64,000 bases of DNA from Clostridia bacterium 41_269 (GTDB lineage Bacteria > Bacillota > DTU086): NCBI GenBank assembly GCA_001508005.1, contig LGEZ01000007.1, positions 23,548 through 87,547 on the forward strand, written 5' to 3'. The translations under genes and the position numbers were made by a program. This document shows positions 44,355 through 53,427 of this stretch, piece after piece. Within the stretch, counting starts at the first letter, position 1; each line of letters begins with the position of its first letter. A model generated the notes under the pieces. The model was not told the DNA's origin and made no database searches. It saw nothing but the letters and a program-made list of their open reading frames with translations.

Positions 44355-45203
44355 TTAATTTTCAGGAATTTCAAAAATTACTCCTGTTACCCCAGGTCCG
44401 CCATGGGTACCGATCACTGGACCAGCTTCATACAGTTCCACTTCACAGGAAACTTTTTCTTCTACAATGGATTTGAATTCAGATATATAATCTTCCCCCT
44501 CAAAGTGTGCCACCACTGTTCGCACAGCATTTTCAGGAATCTCTTCTGCAATGCGCTTAAAAGCTTTTCTTCTCGTTCTAACCTTATCAAAAACATCAAT
44601 TATACCTTCTTCATTTATATGGAGAATGGGCTTAATGTTAAGCAGGGTTCCCAGAAGTACCTGGGCTTTTCCGATTCTCCCGCCCCTTCTCAAATATTCA
44701 AGGTTGTCTGGTATAAGATACAGCTTTATAAACCTTCTTTTGTTCTCTAAAAAAGAAACTATTTCATTCCTAGATACCCCTTCAAAAGAAGCACGGGCAG
44801 CGTATTCCACAAGTATTTTTTGAGCAGCAGCAGTGGTCTTGGAATCGACTACGCTTATTTTATCTTTCCCCACAACCTGGGCAGCATTTAAAGCACTTTG
44901 ATAAGTGCCGCTTAAACCTGAAGAAATGGTAATTACAACAATTTCGTGCCCTCTTTCCACCAAAGGTGCAAAAACTTCAACAAATTTACCAGGCGACGGT
45001 TGAGAAGTTCCTGGTATTTTATTCAACTTTTCCAGTTCCTTTAGCTTTTTCATAAAAAGATCATTATTTTCAACCCTATCTTCCATTACCATATCTGGAA
45101 AATGTACAGTTAAGGGAACCACATGTACAAAGGGATAATCCTTAAGCCACTGCTGGTCTACATATGCTGTTGAATCAGTAACAATGTGTGTTTTAACGTT
45201 CAT
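44355..45203 (-). CDS. DegV family fatty-acid-binding protein (FakB-like)
   Basis: A 282-residue lipid-binding protein. It has the DegV pattern: IVTDSTAYV at the start, PGTSQPSPGKFVEVF, VVITISSGLSGTYQSALNAA (the SxxxSGT fatty acid carboxyl clamp), LEYLRRGGRIGKAQVLLG, and GPVIGTHGGPGVTGVIF at the end. It presents acyl chains to FakA, encoded downstream. Chain preference cannot be read from sequence. It is the first gene of a probable operon reaching through uvrB, uvrA and uvrC. Confidence 0.9.
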   Translation of the reverse strand: MNVKTHIVTDSTAYVDQQWLKDYPFVHVVPLTVHFPDMVMEDRVENNDLFMKKLKELEKLNKIPGTSQPSPGKFVEVFAPLVERGHEIVVITISSGLSGTYQSALNAAQVVGKDKISVVDSKTTAAAQKILVEYAARASFEGVSRNEIVSFLENKRRFIKLYLIPDNLEYLRRGGRIGKAQVLLGTLLNIKPILHINEEGIIDVFDKVRTRRKAFKRIAEEIPENAVRTVVAHFEGEDYISEFKSIVEEKVSCEVELYEAGPVIGTHGGPGVTGVIFEIPEN

Positions 45204-45258
45204 TCCAAACCCTCCAAAATTAAATATAGTTGCAAGTAGTTTAACATAATATTAAAAC

Positions 45259-45286
45259 CAAAAAAAGAAGGGGCTTTTTATCAGCC
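45259..45286 (-). terminator. Weak terminator after the PDZ membrane protein
   Basis: On the minus strand GGCT and AGCC pair, followed by CCTTCTTTTTTT. The stem is short but the T-run is long. Confidence 0.4.
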
Positions 45287-45288
45287 AA

Positions 45289-46548
45289 TTACTGTTTTCT
45301 CCGTCTAATAAAAAGCTCCTTAAGCTTTTTAAGCTTTTCAGCAAGAAACCCTTTTTGATTTATAAAAATGTTCGGCTGATCCAAAGGTGTAGGGGCAGGT
45401 ATAATGCCAAAAGGCTCGTTTAGTCTCTTTTTAATTGTATCAACCCTTATCCTCTTATCAGCGGCTTTCAGGTATTCAACAGCTGCCCACCATGGATTAA
45501 TATCAAAGGCTTCCTGAAGCTCCTTTTTGGTATTAACTGGTATATCATTAATTTTTAATATCACGTCGCAGGTCGATAGACCCAATCGATCTGCAAAGGA
45601 GCCCTTTAAAACTTCAAGAACCTTAATCCCTTCTGGTGGATTTATAAAAAGGGGTCTGCCCCTCAATTCCTGCCTCTGCCCTATGTGAACTATGATTTCA
45701 TGACCTACGGGACCAAATAAAGCAGGCAGCAGATACAGGGTTGCTGTCCTATAATTGGAAACCACAACACACATAAAAAGAAGAATCAAACTATATGCCG
45801 CAAGGTTTAAGGCAGCCTTCCGGACTTTTTCTTTCGGAAAATGAGCCAAAGCTATATCCCCATAGCCCAGCGCAGCAACAACAGGGTATATAACATATAA
45901 AATATTATCCAAACTGCCCTGGATATCCGGTTTAATAAGGGGCCACCATTGGGGCATATTAAGCCATTCCCCTGGAAAAATAGATTTAGACATAATTAAA
46001 AGGGTTACAATGGGTATGGGCCAGTACATCTGAAGGCTGAAGCCTCCCACAAGTTCTCCCCGATCATTTCTTATATAAATGGGAATGGCGCCCACGTGGC
46101 CGCTGGAAAGAATAAGAAGGCTTTCCACCATGTGAAGTATAGCCACAAGACCCATAAGCTGAGGCACATCTATATTGGGAAAACCAAACAAAATGCTGCT
46201 TAGAGACAACAGCCCTCCCGCATAGGAAAAACAGAGAAATCTGGGATGAACGAGCATCAAAACTAAAGCAATAATCCAAAGATAACTTATGCCGATTTCA
46301 ATTATGGAAACACCAAATAAAATCATTAAAAAGCTTCCAATCAATCCCCCCACTAATCCGTAAAAAAAGGAAAGGGAAGTATAAAATAAAAGTGATTCAT
46401 CTTTTATTCCAAATAAGGTTTCCTTAAGTCTTATCTGCCTCAAGTTTAAAAAAGCCACCATCAAAACCACTATCCAGAATAAAGGCTGAAATACGGCGCT
46501 TAAAAAACCCTCAAATATAAAGGGTAATACTTTTAAAAAGGCTTCCAT
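45289..46548 (-). CDS. PDZ-domain membrane protein, MinJ-like
   Basis: A 419-residue protein with about eight membrane helices (residues about 15-285) and a C-terminal PDZ domain (about 300-370) seen in GIKVLEVLKGSFADRLGLST and VILKINDIPVNTKKELQEAF. Bacillus MinJ has the same build and bridges DivIVA to MinD in placing the division site. There, too, minJ lies near ftsEX, a ctp protease and uvrBA, and here the same neighbours appear. The MinJ name is inference from build and order. It is followed by a weak terminator. Confidence 0.72.
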   Translation of the reverse strand: MEAFLKVLPFIFEGFLSAVFQPLFWIVVLMVAFLNLRQIRLKETLFGIKDESLLFYTSLSFFYGLVGGLIGSFLMILFGVSIIEIGISYLWIIALVLMLVHPRFLCFSYAGGLLSLSSILFGFPNIDVPQLMGLVAILHMVESLLILSSGHVGAIPIYIRNDRGELVGGFSLQMYWPIPIVTLLIMSKSIFPGEWLNMPQWWPLIKPDIQGSLDNILYVIYPVVAALGYGDIALAHFPKEKVRKAALNLAAYSLILLFMCVVVSNYRTATLYLLPALFGPVGHEIIVHIGQRQELRGRPLFINPPEGIKVLEVLKGSFADRLGLSTCDVILKINDIPVNTKKELQEAFDINPWWAAVEYLKAADKRIRVDTIKKRLNEPFGIIPAPTPLDQPNIFINQKGFLAEKLKKLKELFIRRRKQ

Positions 46549-46609
46549 AGGATCACCTCAAGAAAAAGGGAAATGGGCCCAAAGGGGCCCTGGTCCTAAA
46601 AATCAAGGG

Positions 46610-47797
46610 CTAAAAATTTTTTTCTATTTTATTTTTCAGAATTTCCACTGCTTTTCTAAGCTGAAGATCTTTCTGCAAATCAGGGGCAAAGAGAATAACC
46701 CGCCGTGAAAGTTCCGGATCCATTTTAACTTCTATATGGGGTTCTATCCCTTTCTTATGGATGTCACGCTTTTTAGGAGTTAGATACTTGGCTGTGGTCA
46801 GCTTGAGAGCTGAACCGTTTTTCATTTCAAAGAGCCCCTGCACCAATCCCTTACCAAAAGTTTTAGTTCCCACAAGGGTACCTGAGCCTGAATCTTTAAC
46901 GGCACCAGCTACAATTTCCGACGCACTGGCGCTTCCCTCGTTTACAAGCACCACCAATGGTTTCCCCAAATAAGTACTGGGAGCATTTAAAGTTTTTTCT
47001 CCAGAACGGTAAACTATATGAACTGCCGGTAGCCCTTTAGGAATAAAATAGCCAGCAACTTCCAATGCTGCATCCAGGGAACCCCCAGGATTATCTCGAA
47101 GATCCAAAATTATTCCCTCAACCTTTTCTATGTTAAGATCATTAAATACCTTTTTCAGATCTTCCCCTGTCTGCTGAGAAAACATCATGAGATTTATATA
47201 TGCAATGCGGGGATTTTCAATTAAAATTTGTCCTTTAGCCGAAGGGATATGGATGTTTTCCCTCACCATGCTGTATTCCTTTAATTTGCCGTTTCCCTTA
47301 GGCAGAACAGTAAGTTCAACTCTTGTTCCGGGTTTCCCTTTCATCAAATTGGCAGCTTCTTCTAATGTTAAACTGTTGGCATCTTTTCCATTTATTTTTA
47401 CAATTATATCACCACTTTTTATCCCAGCTTTGTAAGCTGGAGTTCCTTTAAAAGGGGACACCACCATTAAAAGACCATCATCGTTTTCGGTTATAAGAAG
47501 TCCTATTCCTCCATAGGTACCTGAAATATGCTCATCCAAATCACTGTATTCTTCAGGACTTAAATATGATGAATAAGGATCCTCTAAAGCCCAAACCACC
47601 CCTTTTATGGCACCCGTAACCATATCCTCAAAGGAAAGGGGTTTAAAGGAATACATTTGAATTCTGTATATTACTCCTGCAAGCTGACCTAAATTGGCTG
47701 CATCAAAATACACAAGAAGCCCCAATGCTGCTATAAGTACCATTATTGTTATTAGCATTCCCGCTATAAAACCTTTAAAAAAAGATCTGTTATTCAA
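46610..47797 (-). CDS. C-terminal processing protease (S41, CtpA/CtpB)
   Basis: A 395-residue exported serine protease. Residues about 10-32 are a signal anchor, about 90-175 a PDZ domain (GLLMVVSPFKGTPAYKAGIK), then the S41 core with ILDLRDNPGG, GSASASEIVAGAVKD (Ser nucleophile) and GTKTFGKGLVQ (catalytic Lys of the Ser-Lys dyad). Homologues CtpB and IVFB act in sporulation signalling or cell wall maturation. It lies between the MinJ-like protein and an EnvC-like hydrolase, so an envelope or division role is likely. TTG start. Confidence 0.92.
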   Translation of the reverse strand: MNNRSFFKGFIAGMLITIMVLIAALGLLVYFDAANLGQLAGVIYRIQMYSFKPLSFEDMVTGAIKGVVWALEDPYSSYLSPEEYSDLDEHISGTYGGIGLLITENDDGLLMVVSPFKGTPAYKAGIKSGDIIVKINGKDANSLTLEEAANLMKGKPGTRVELTVLPKGNGKLKEYSMVRENIHIPSAKGQILIENPRIAYINLMMFSQQTGEDLKKVFNDLNIEKVEGIILDLRDNPGGSLDAALEVAGYFIPKGLPAVHIVYRSGEKTLNAPSTYLGKPLVVLVNEGSASASEIVAGAVKDSGSGTLVGTKTFGKGLVQGLFEMKNGSALKLTTAKYLTPKKRDIHKKGIEPHIEVKMDPELSRRVILFAPDLQKDLQLRKAVEILKNKIEKNF

Positions 47798-47934
47798 ATA
47801 AACACCACCACTTCCTTTAAATTGGATAATGCCCTTTCCTTTTATTCCCCTTTCATTTATTAATATACTACTAGAACCCCACAGCTAAAACAATCCCAGA
47901 GAATTTATTGTTTATTTTGAAAAAATAAAAAATA

Positions 47935-47972
47935 AGCAGGTGCTTTTTTTAAAATTTTTAAACACCTGCCTC
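47935..47972 (-). terminator. Terminator after the coiled-coil protein
   Basis: On the minus strand GCAGGTG and CACCTGC pair around an AT-rich loop and are followed by TTATTTTTTATTTTTT, just after the stop of the 173-residue gene. Confidence 0.8.
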
Positions 47973-47993
47973 AAAAATTTCCCATAAAACTCA

Positions 47994-48515
47994 TCAAGAA
48001 TTTTTTAAACCATGAAACTTCTCCAGCTCATCAAAGAAATTTAACAGTTGTTCCTGTGCTGATTCGGAAACCTTTTTATAATTGTTCAGCATTGTTTTAA
48101 CCCTAGCTGCATCGTTGAAAGCTTCAGGATCCTTCTCAACATCAAGCCTTAAATCTATATATTCATCTAGATTTTGAGCCAAAAAACTGTCAATTACTGA
48201 AGGTCTAGAGTTTTCTATCTCTTTACCCATCTGTTCCAATAGACTTTTATGAATATTTTCTGTTTTTGGTACTCCGCCATCAAAATTCTCCGCAATGAAA
48301 ACGAAAGCGTTTTCCACACAGATCTGAAACTCCCGAAACTTTTTCGCAAGCTCCTTTACCTTTTCCCTTTCTATTTCCTCAGAATTTATGCCCAATATTA
48401 TATCATCCACTTCTCCTTCTATTTCCTTTATGGCTCTAATCTGCTTTTTTACCAGCGATTTTGTTGCAATAATTTTACCCCGCATAATTTCTTGGGGTAT
48501 ATATTCTTCTGTCAC
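47994..48515 (-). CDS. Unrecognised helical protein
   Basis: A 173-residue, acidic, almost entirely helical cytoplasmic protein without signal or membrane segment. Heptad-like spacing suggests coiled coils in residues about 15-65 and 130-165. I recognise no family. It sits in the cell-division cluster between the EnvC-like hydrolase upstream and the Ctp protease downstream, 74 bases after the former and closed by its own terminator. The GTG start follows GGCGGTGG. A structural or adaptor role in division would be a guess from position only. Confidence 0.7.
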   Translation of the reverse strand: MTEEYIPQEIMRGKIIATKSLVKKQIRAIKEIEGEVDDIILGINSEEIEREKVKELAKKFREFQICVENAFVFIAENFDGGVPKTENIHKSLLEQMGKEIENSRPSVIDSFLAQNLDEYIDLRLDVEKDPEAFNDAARVKTMLNNYKKVSESAQEQLLNFFDELEKFHGLKNS

Positions 48516-48589
48516 ATTACCACCGCCTTTTTAAATTTATTCTTTTCTGATCTTTTTACAAAATTACAAAATTAATAATATTTAAAAAA

Positions 48590-49774
48590 TCAGCGGAGAT
48601 ATCCCCAAGGACTTACAGGATCACCATTTACCCTTACTTCAAAATGCAGGTGGGGCCCAGTACTCAAACCAGTGCTACCCACACTTCCAATCCTATCCTG
48701 ATTGCCCACCGACTGTCCTTCACGCACACTTATGCTGCTTAAGTGACCGTATAAGGTCGAAATTCCTCCCCCGTGATCTATAACCACTGTATTGCCATAG
48801 GCGCCAAACCAACCCGCATATATAACCACGCCGGAACCTGCAGAATATACCCCTGCTCCCATAGGAGCACTGATATCTATTCCCGTGTGCATTTTCCGGG
48901 TTCCCAAAATGGGATGCACCCTTAAGCCGAAATCTGAAGTTACACCGCTGTAACCTGGAACGGGCCATGACAGGACTCCTCCAAATCCTCCTCCTGCACC
49001 TGGAGCTGATCCCGAAGAACCTCCGGGACTGGAACTTCTCCTTGCCTGAATAGCCCTAATTTTTGCAGCTATAGCATTGGAAGCCTGTTCCAATTCTTCT
49101 AATGCCTTTTCAATGGTTGCCTTTTCAGTTCTTAAATCAGCCAACAGATTTTCCTTTTCATTTTTCTGCTGTGCCAGTTCCTCTCGTTTTATTCTGGTTG
49201 CTCTTTCCAGCTGAGCCAATTCCCGCTTCTGTTCTTCCAGCTCTACCTTTTTCCTGGAAATTTTATCCCTTTCTTTTTCTATCTCATCCAAAAGCTTCAT
49301 ATCCTGCTCAGCTATTTTCTCCAACAGATGAAAGCGGACCAGAAAATCTCTGAAGCTGGTAGCTTCAAAAAGCACTTCCAGAAAATTAACACTGCCGCTT
49401 TGATAAATTTCTTTCAATCTGACTGAAAAAATATCTATTCTTTCCTGAAGACGCTCCTCAGCTTTTTCCAATTCCTTTTCTGTCTCAGCAATATTTTCCT
49501 CAACGTCCTCTACTTTACCCCTTATATCTTTCAGCTCATTCTCTGTTTTTTCAATATCGCTGTTTAAATTCTGCAGCTGTGCCCATAAAGTTTTCTCTTC
49601 CACTTCTTTATCCTTGAGCTTTTCCTTCTGATCCCTTATCTCTTCCTGAACTTTTCTCTGACTTTCCCTCATCTCACTGAGTTCAGAACCTGAAGTGGGT
49701 GTTATTATTCCTGCACAGCTTAAAAGAAAAACAGCAAGAGTTACCCCCGCTATGTATCTTGATTTTTTCCCCAC
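48590..49774 (-). CDS. EnvC-like murein hydrolase activator (M23/LytM domain with coiled coil)
   Basis: About 394 residues. A signal peptide (to about residue 30) is followed by a long coiled coil (about 33-250) with a break, then a glycine/serine linker and a LytM/M23 peptidase domain (about 270-394). The zinc motifs HTGIDISAPMG (HxxxD) and GPHLHFEVRVNG (HxH) are complete, so it may cut peptidoglycan itself, unlike E. coli EnvC, which is degenerate. It lies directly after ftsX, and FtsEX is known to control such coiled-coil hydrolases across the membrane. GTG 49774 is spaced well from GGAGGT. Confidence 0.92.
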   Translation of the reverse strand: MGKKSRYIAGVTLAVFLLSCAGIITPTSGSELSEMRESQRKVQEEIRDQKEKLKDKEVEEKTLWAQLQNLNSDIEKTENELKDIRGKVEDVEENIAETEKELEKAEERLQERIDIFSVRLKEIYQSGSVNFLEVLFEATSFRDFLVRFHLLEKIAEQDMKLLDEIEKERDKISRKKVELEEQKRELAQLERATRIKREELAQQKNEKENLLADLRTEKATIEKALEELEQASNAIAAKIRAIQARRSSSPGGSSGSAPGAGGGFGGVLSWPVPGYSGVTSDFGLRVHPILGTRKMHTGIDISAPMGAGVYSAGSGVVIYAGWFGAYGNTVVIDHGGGISTLYGHLSSISVREGQSVGNQDRIGSVGSTGLSTGPHLHFEVRVNGDPVSPWGYLR

Positions 49775-49795
49775 ATCACCCACCTCCGAAAAAAC

Positions 49796-50683
49796 TTAAA
49801 TTTTTAAATACTTCTGAAGAGACAGCAAACTGCCTAAAAATCCAATTAATGGCCCAGCTGGCATTACAATCAATATCATATTCCTCAATACTGACATATC
49901 CTTTTGAACAGGAAGAAAAGATAATGCTGCAGAAATCTTATCCATCAAAAGGATATAGGTAAAATAAAGTATGATGCTTGCTATAAGGGAACCGAAAAAC
50001 CCTAAAAACATACCTTCCAAAAGAAAGGGCCAGCGGATAAACCAATTGGTAGCCCCCACAGATTTCATTATGTTTATTTCCTTCCTTCGAGCATAAATGG
50101 TAAGCCTGATTGTAACTGCAATCAAAAACACCGTGCATGCACCCAAAACTGCAATGGTAGCAATACCTCCAATTCTGATCCAGCGGGTGATGCTGAAAAG
50201 CTTTTCCACAACTCCTTGTCCGTAATTTACCTTTTCCACATGGGGCATTTTCTCAATTTCTTTAACAATTAGGGAAACTTTTTTAGGCTCCTCCGCTTTA
50301 ACTATGTAGTAATCCGGAAGAGGATTCTTACCCCCTAAGGCACTGACAAGATCATGACCCTCCCCAAACTGCCTGCTTAACTGCCGCAGCCCCTCTTCTT
50401 TAGGTACCAGTTCCACACTGGCAACACCAGGGATCTTTTCCAATTTATCACCTAAAGCCCTGACTTCTTCTTCAGGGGTATCAACATACAGGAATACAGC
50501 TATTTCCACATCAGATTCAACCTTTTGGGCAATGTAGTTTGTGTTTGATGTGAGCAGTATAAAAGCTCCTAATATTATCAGACAAACGGCTACTGTTGCC
50601 ACCGAAGCAAAGCTCATCCAAAAATTTCTTACAATAGATTTTAAAGCCTGTTTAATGAAATAACCAAAGGTTTTAAACTTCAT
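49796..50683 (-). CDS. ftsX: Cell division protein FtsX
   Basis: A 295-residue membrane partner of FtsE with four helices (about 23-45, 170-195, 220-245, 265-290) and a large outer loop between helices 1 and 2 (AVFLYVDTPEEEVRALGDKL, KNPLPDYYIVKA). IKMSVGATNWFIRWPFLLEG-type sequence near residue 210 is the FtsX/MacB core. It passes the ATPase signal of FtsE to a murein hydrolase outside. It overlaps ftsE by 11 bases and the EnvC-like gene follows 21 bases later. Confidence 0.95.
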   Translation of the reverse strand: MKFKTFGYFIKQALKSIVRNFWMSFASVATVAVCLIILGAFILLTSNTNYIAQKVESDVEIAVFLYVDTPEEEVRALGDKLEKIPGVASVELVPKEEGLRQLSRQFGEGHDLVSALGGKNPLPDYYIVKAEEPKKVSLIVKEIEKMPHVEKVNYGQGVVEKLFSITRWIRIGGIATIAVLGACTVFLIAVTIRLTIYARRKEINIMKSVGATNWFIRWPFLLEGMFLGFFGSLIASIILYFTYILLMDKISAALSFLPVQKDMSVLRNMILIVMPAGPLIGFLGSLLSLQKYLKI

Positions 50684-51359
50684 GGGTTAATAACACCTTC
50701 TCACCGTCTCCTACTACTCTGCCTTTATTTAAGGTAATGACCCTATGGTTTGTTTTGTTGGCAAGGGACCACTCATGGGTTGCCATAATAACTGTAGTTC
50801 CCCTGCGGTTTATATCAATAAGCAGCTTTAATATCTCTTTTGAAGTTTCAGGATCTAAATTGCCCGTTGGCTCATCAGCTGCCAAAATATGAGGTCTATT
50901 CACAATTGCCCTCGCAATGGCAACCCGCTGCTGTTCTCCTCCTGAAAGCTGATGGGGATAATAATTCATTCTATCCTTTAAACCCACAAGAGTCAGAACA
51001 TGACGCACCCTTTGCTGTATCTCCTTTTTAGAATGTTCAAGAACTTCCATAGCAAAGCTTACATTTTCAAATGCTGTACGGTCTTCAAGAAGACGGAAAT
51101 CCTGAAATACTACCCCAATATTTCTCCGCAAAATGGGAACCTGAGATTTTTTCAGTCGAGCTATATTTTTTCCAGCAATTAATACCTGACCATAAGTGGG
51201 CTTTTCTTCTCTGAAAAGCAGTTTTATTAAAGTGGATTTACCTGCTCCGCTGGGGCCTACCAAGAATACAAACTCACCTTTTTCAATTGTAATGGAAACA
51301 TCCTGCAGAGCCTTAACACCATTGGGATATATTTTAGAAACATTAAGCAGTTTGATCAT
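50673..51359 (-). CDS. ftsE: Cell division ATP-binding protein FtsE
   Basis: A 228-residue ABC ATPase. Walker A is LVGPSGAGKSTLIKLL, the Q-loop GVVFQDFRLL, the signature LSGGEQQRVAIARAI, Walker B ILAADEPTGNLDPE and the switch histidine MATHEW. With FtsX it drives septal peptidoglycan hydrolysis. It is the first gene of the division operon ftsE-ftsX-envC-like. No strong promoter could be fixed in the gap toward the coat genes. Confidence 0.96.
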   Translation of the reverse strand: MIKLLNVSKIYPNGVKALQDVSITIEKGEFVFLVGPSGAGKSTLIKLLFREEKPTYGQVLIAGKNIARLKKSQVPILRRNIGVVFQDFRLLEDRTAFENVSFAMEVLEHSKKEIQQRVRHVLTLVGLKDRMNYYPHQLSGGEQQRVAIARAIVNRPHILAADEPTGNLDPETSKEILKLLIDINRRGTTVIMATHEWSLANKTNHRVITLNKGRVVGDGEKVLLTHEV

Positions 51360-51474
51360 TTCAAATCCCTCTTGGAAATAAATGTGCTTATATCTAGTTG
51401 CTTTTCGACGTAATATATCAAATTCCTTTTAAAGTTAATTTTTTGCTAAAAATTGCCTCTTTTTTGTTAATAAA

Positions 51475-51507
51475 AAACAAAAAAAGAAAGCCCCAACATG
51501 GGCTTTC
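51475..51507 (-). terminator. Terminator after the spore coat genes
   Basis: On the minus strand GAAAGCCC and GGGCTTTC pair around a 6-base loop and lead into TTTTTTTGTTTTTTATT. It separates the coat genes from ftsE. Confidence 0.88.
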
Positions 51508-51538
51508 TCATATATAACTATGCTTTTGTTTATTCAGC

Positions 51539-51946
51539 TTAACTTAAATATTTTTGACCTCCTGTGCCGTATTCCTTACCCTGTGTACCAGTGGACTGCT
51601 GAGCAGAAGGACTTACATAACTCTGCTGACCATATGTTTGATATACCGTCTGCCCTCCCTCTGCTGATTTCTTTGTTATATTTGATTGAACAGAACTGAC
51701 AAAACTGTTTAACTGACTCCTAACCTCAGGACGTGCTTCGGGCACTTGATACCAACCCCTGCGGTTCATCAGCTGAAACCAATCTTCAGCCATAGACATA
51801 TGTTCCTGCGCCGTTCGCATAAGTGTTTGGCGGATTTTGGCATTTGATGATTCAAGCACACTGAACGCATTAACTAAAGCAAAATGCTTAATTGTATTCA
51901 AACAATCTATTGACATTGCCTGTAAACTAAGAGAACCCTGCTGCAT
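51539..51946 (-). CDS. CotF-like spore coat protein
   Basis: A 135-residue protein with a helical-bundle CotF-type domain (residues about 8-95: CLNTIKHFALVNAF, QEHMSMAEDWFQLMNRRGWY, PEARPEV) and a Gln/Tyr/Ser/Gly-rich tail. CotF family proteins are deposited in the spore coat. It follows a related coat gene by 19 bases. The C-terminal composition resembles its neighbour, so the two tails may cross-link or stack together. Expected under sigma-E or sigma-K, but no such promoter was identified. Confidence 0.78.
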   Translation of the reverse strand: MQQGSLSLQAMSIDCLNTIKHFALVNAFSVLESSNAKIRQTLMRTAQEHMSMAEDWFQLMNRRGWYQVPEARPEVRSQLNSFVSSVQSNITKKSAEGGQTVYQTYGQQSYVSPSAQQSTGTQGKEYGTGGQKYLS

Positions 51947-51965
51947 TTTTTACCTCCTCCTGTTA

Positions 51966-52364
51966 TTATTGATAGCGTTTCTGCCCCTGCTGCTGCACCG
52001 CAGCCCCTGGCTGTCCTCCGTAAGCACCTTCATACTGCCCCGCATATTGGCCGCTTATATATTGGACTCCCTGGTACTCAGAACCACCATATTGGGTACT
52101 ACCGTACTGTACACCATATTGCCCACCGTACTGCTGTGCAGTCTGCTGAGACTGGGCAGTGGAACCATACTGATATGAACCCGTTTGAATTAAACTCATC
52201 GGACTCTGTCTATGCTGCTCCAACCTGCTGATATGGGAATTGATCAGCTGCTTCATCTCTTGGTCAGTACATGCTTGGGAATAGAACCGAAACTTTTCAA
52301 TGGCACTCATGTGGCCAATTGCGGCTTCTCCAATCATGAGAAGCTCCTTTTCTGAAAGCTGCAA
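51966..52364 (-). CDS. Spore coat protein with Tyr/Gln/Gly-rich repeat tail
   Basis: About 132 residues. The N-terminal helical domain (LQLSEKELLMIGEAAIGHMS, EMKQLINSHISRLEQH) is like the CotF-associated coat protein family. From about residue 70 on is a low-complexity tail of recurring QYG, QYGG, YGS and QYAGQY units, about 60 residues. The TTG at 52364 is preferred since AGGAGG lies 7 bases before it; the GTG six codons upstream would put this site inside the gene. It leads the two-gene coat unit. Confidence 0.75.
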   Translation of the reverse strand: MQLSEKELLMIGEAAIGHMSAIEKFRFYSQACTDQEMKQLINSHISRLEQHRQSPMSLIQTGSYQYGSTAQSQQTAQQYGGQYGVQYGSTQYGGSEYQGVQYISGQYAGQYEGAYGGQPGAAVQQQGQKRYQ

Positions 52365-52470
52365 TTTTTTTCCTCCTTCCACAGCATATTATATCCACTG
52401 CTATATATAGTTTGGCATCAATTACAGTATTTATACCAGAGAAGATAAAAATATAGCAGCAGCCCAAAAT

Positions 52471-53427
52471 TTATTTCTGTCTTCGTAAAATTATCCTTTC
52501 TGCTGCTGCAGCTATATCATTAATGGAAAGTCCATACTTTTCTAGTAGTTCCTCAGCAGATCCAGATTCACCAAAAACATCCTTTACTCCTACACGCTCA
52601 ACAGGAACAGGTAAATTTTCTGATAAAACTTCGCAGACAGCGCTGCCCAATCCCCCTATAATGGAATGCTCCTCAACAGTAACAACTCCGCCGGTTTTTG
52701 AGGCGCTTTCTAAAATCAGCTCCTTATCCAGGGGTTTTATGCTGCTCATATTTATAACTTCAGCATCTATACCTTTTTGTGCTAATACTTCTGCAGCCTC
52801 AAGGGATTTAGCAACCATAATACCAGTGGCTATTATGGATACATCCTTTCCTTCCCTAAGCACTACTCCCTTTCCCAGCCTAAACTTATAGCCGGGATCA
52901 AGAATAACAGGGACCTTTGACCGTCCAAGCCTTATGTACATAGGTCCCACATATTCCACTGCAAATTCAACAACTTTTTCTGTTTCCACAGCATCACAGG
53001 GAACTACTACTGTCATATTGGGCAGAGCCCTAGCCAAAGCTATATCTTCCAGTGCCTGATGAGAAGCGCCATCCTCTCCTACGGTCAGCCCACTGTGAGT
53101 AGCAGCAATTTTTACGTTTACTTTGGGATAACACACTGACATACGCAGCTGATCATAAACTCTACCCGTAGCAAAAACAGCAAAGGTGCTTGCAAAAGGT
53201 ATTTTCCCGGATAAAGCAAGACCAGCAGCGGTACCCACCATGTTCTGCTCAGCAATACCCATATCAAAAAACCTTTTGGGAAATTTCTTGCCAAAAAGAA
53301 TTGTTTTGGTAGATTTCGCTAAATCTGCATCCAGAACCACAATATCTTCATATTTTTCTCCCAGCTCGGCCAGTTTTTCTCCGTAGGCATCCCGGGTAGC
53401 CTTCATTTTTATTTCAGGGTTTCCCAT
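52471..53427 (-). CDS. Transketolase, C-terminal subunit
   Basis: A 318-residue subunit carrying the pyrimidine-binding and C-terminal domains: VVLDADLAKSTKT, FDMGIAEQNMVGTAAGLA (with the glutamate that activates thiamin diphosphate), ATHSGLTVGEDGASHQALED, and VVTVEEHSIIGGLGSAV. Together with the N-terminal subunit it makes a split transketolase, common in Clostridia and archaea, which exchanges two-carbon units in the pentose phosphate pathway. It overlaps the partner gene by 19 bases. Confidence 0.93.
   Translation of the reverse strand: MGNPEIKMKATRDAYGEKLAELGEKYEDIVVLDADLAKSTKTILFGKKFPKRFFDMGIAEQNMVGTAAGLALSGKIPFASTFAVFATGRVYDQLRMSVCYPKVNVKIAATHSGLTVGEDGASHQALEDIALARALPNMTVVVPCDAVETEKVVEFAVEYVGPMYIRLGRSKVPVILDPGYKFRLGKGVVLREGKDVSIIATGIMVAKSLEAAEVLAQKGIDAEVINMSSIKPLDKELILESASKTGGVVTVEEHSIIGGLGSAVCEVLSENLPVPVERVGVKDVFGESGSAEELLEKYGLSINDIAAAAERIILRRQK

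Noticed and set aside
47994..48515. HEPN/HepT-type toxin
   Set aside because: The RxxxxH catalytic motif is not seen and there is no nucleotidyltransferase partner.
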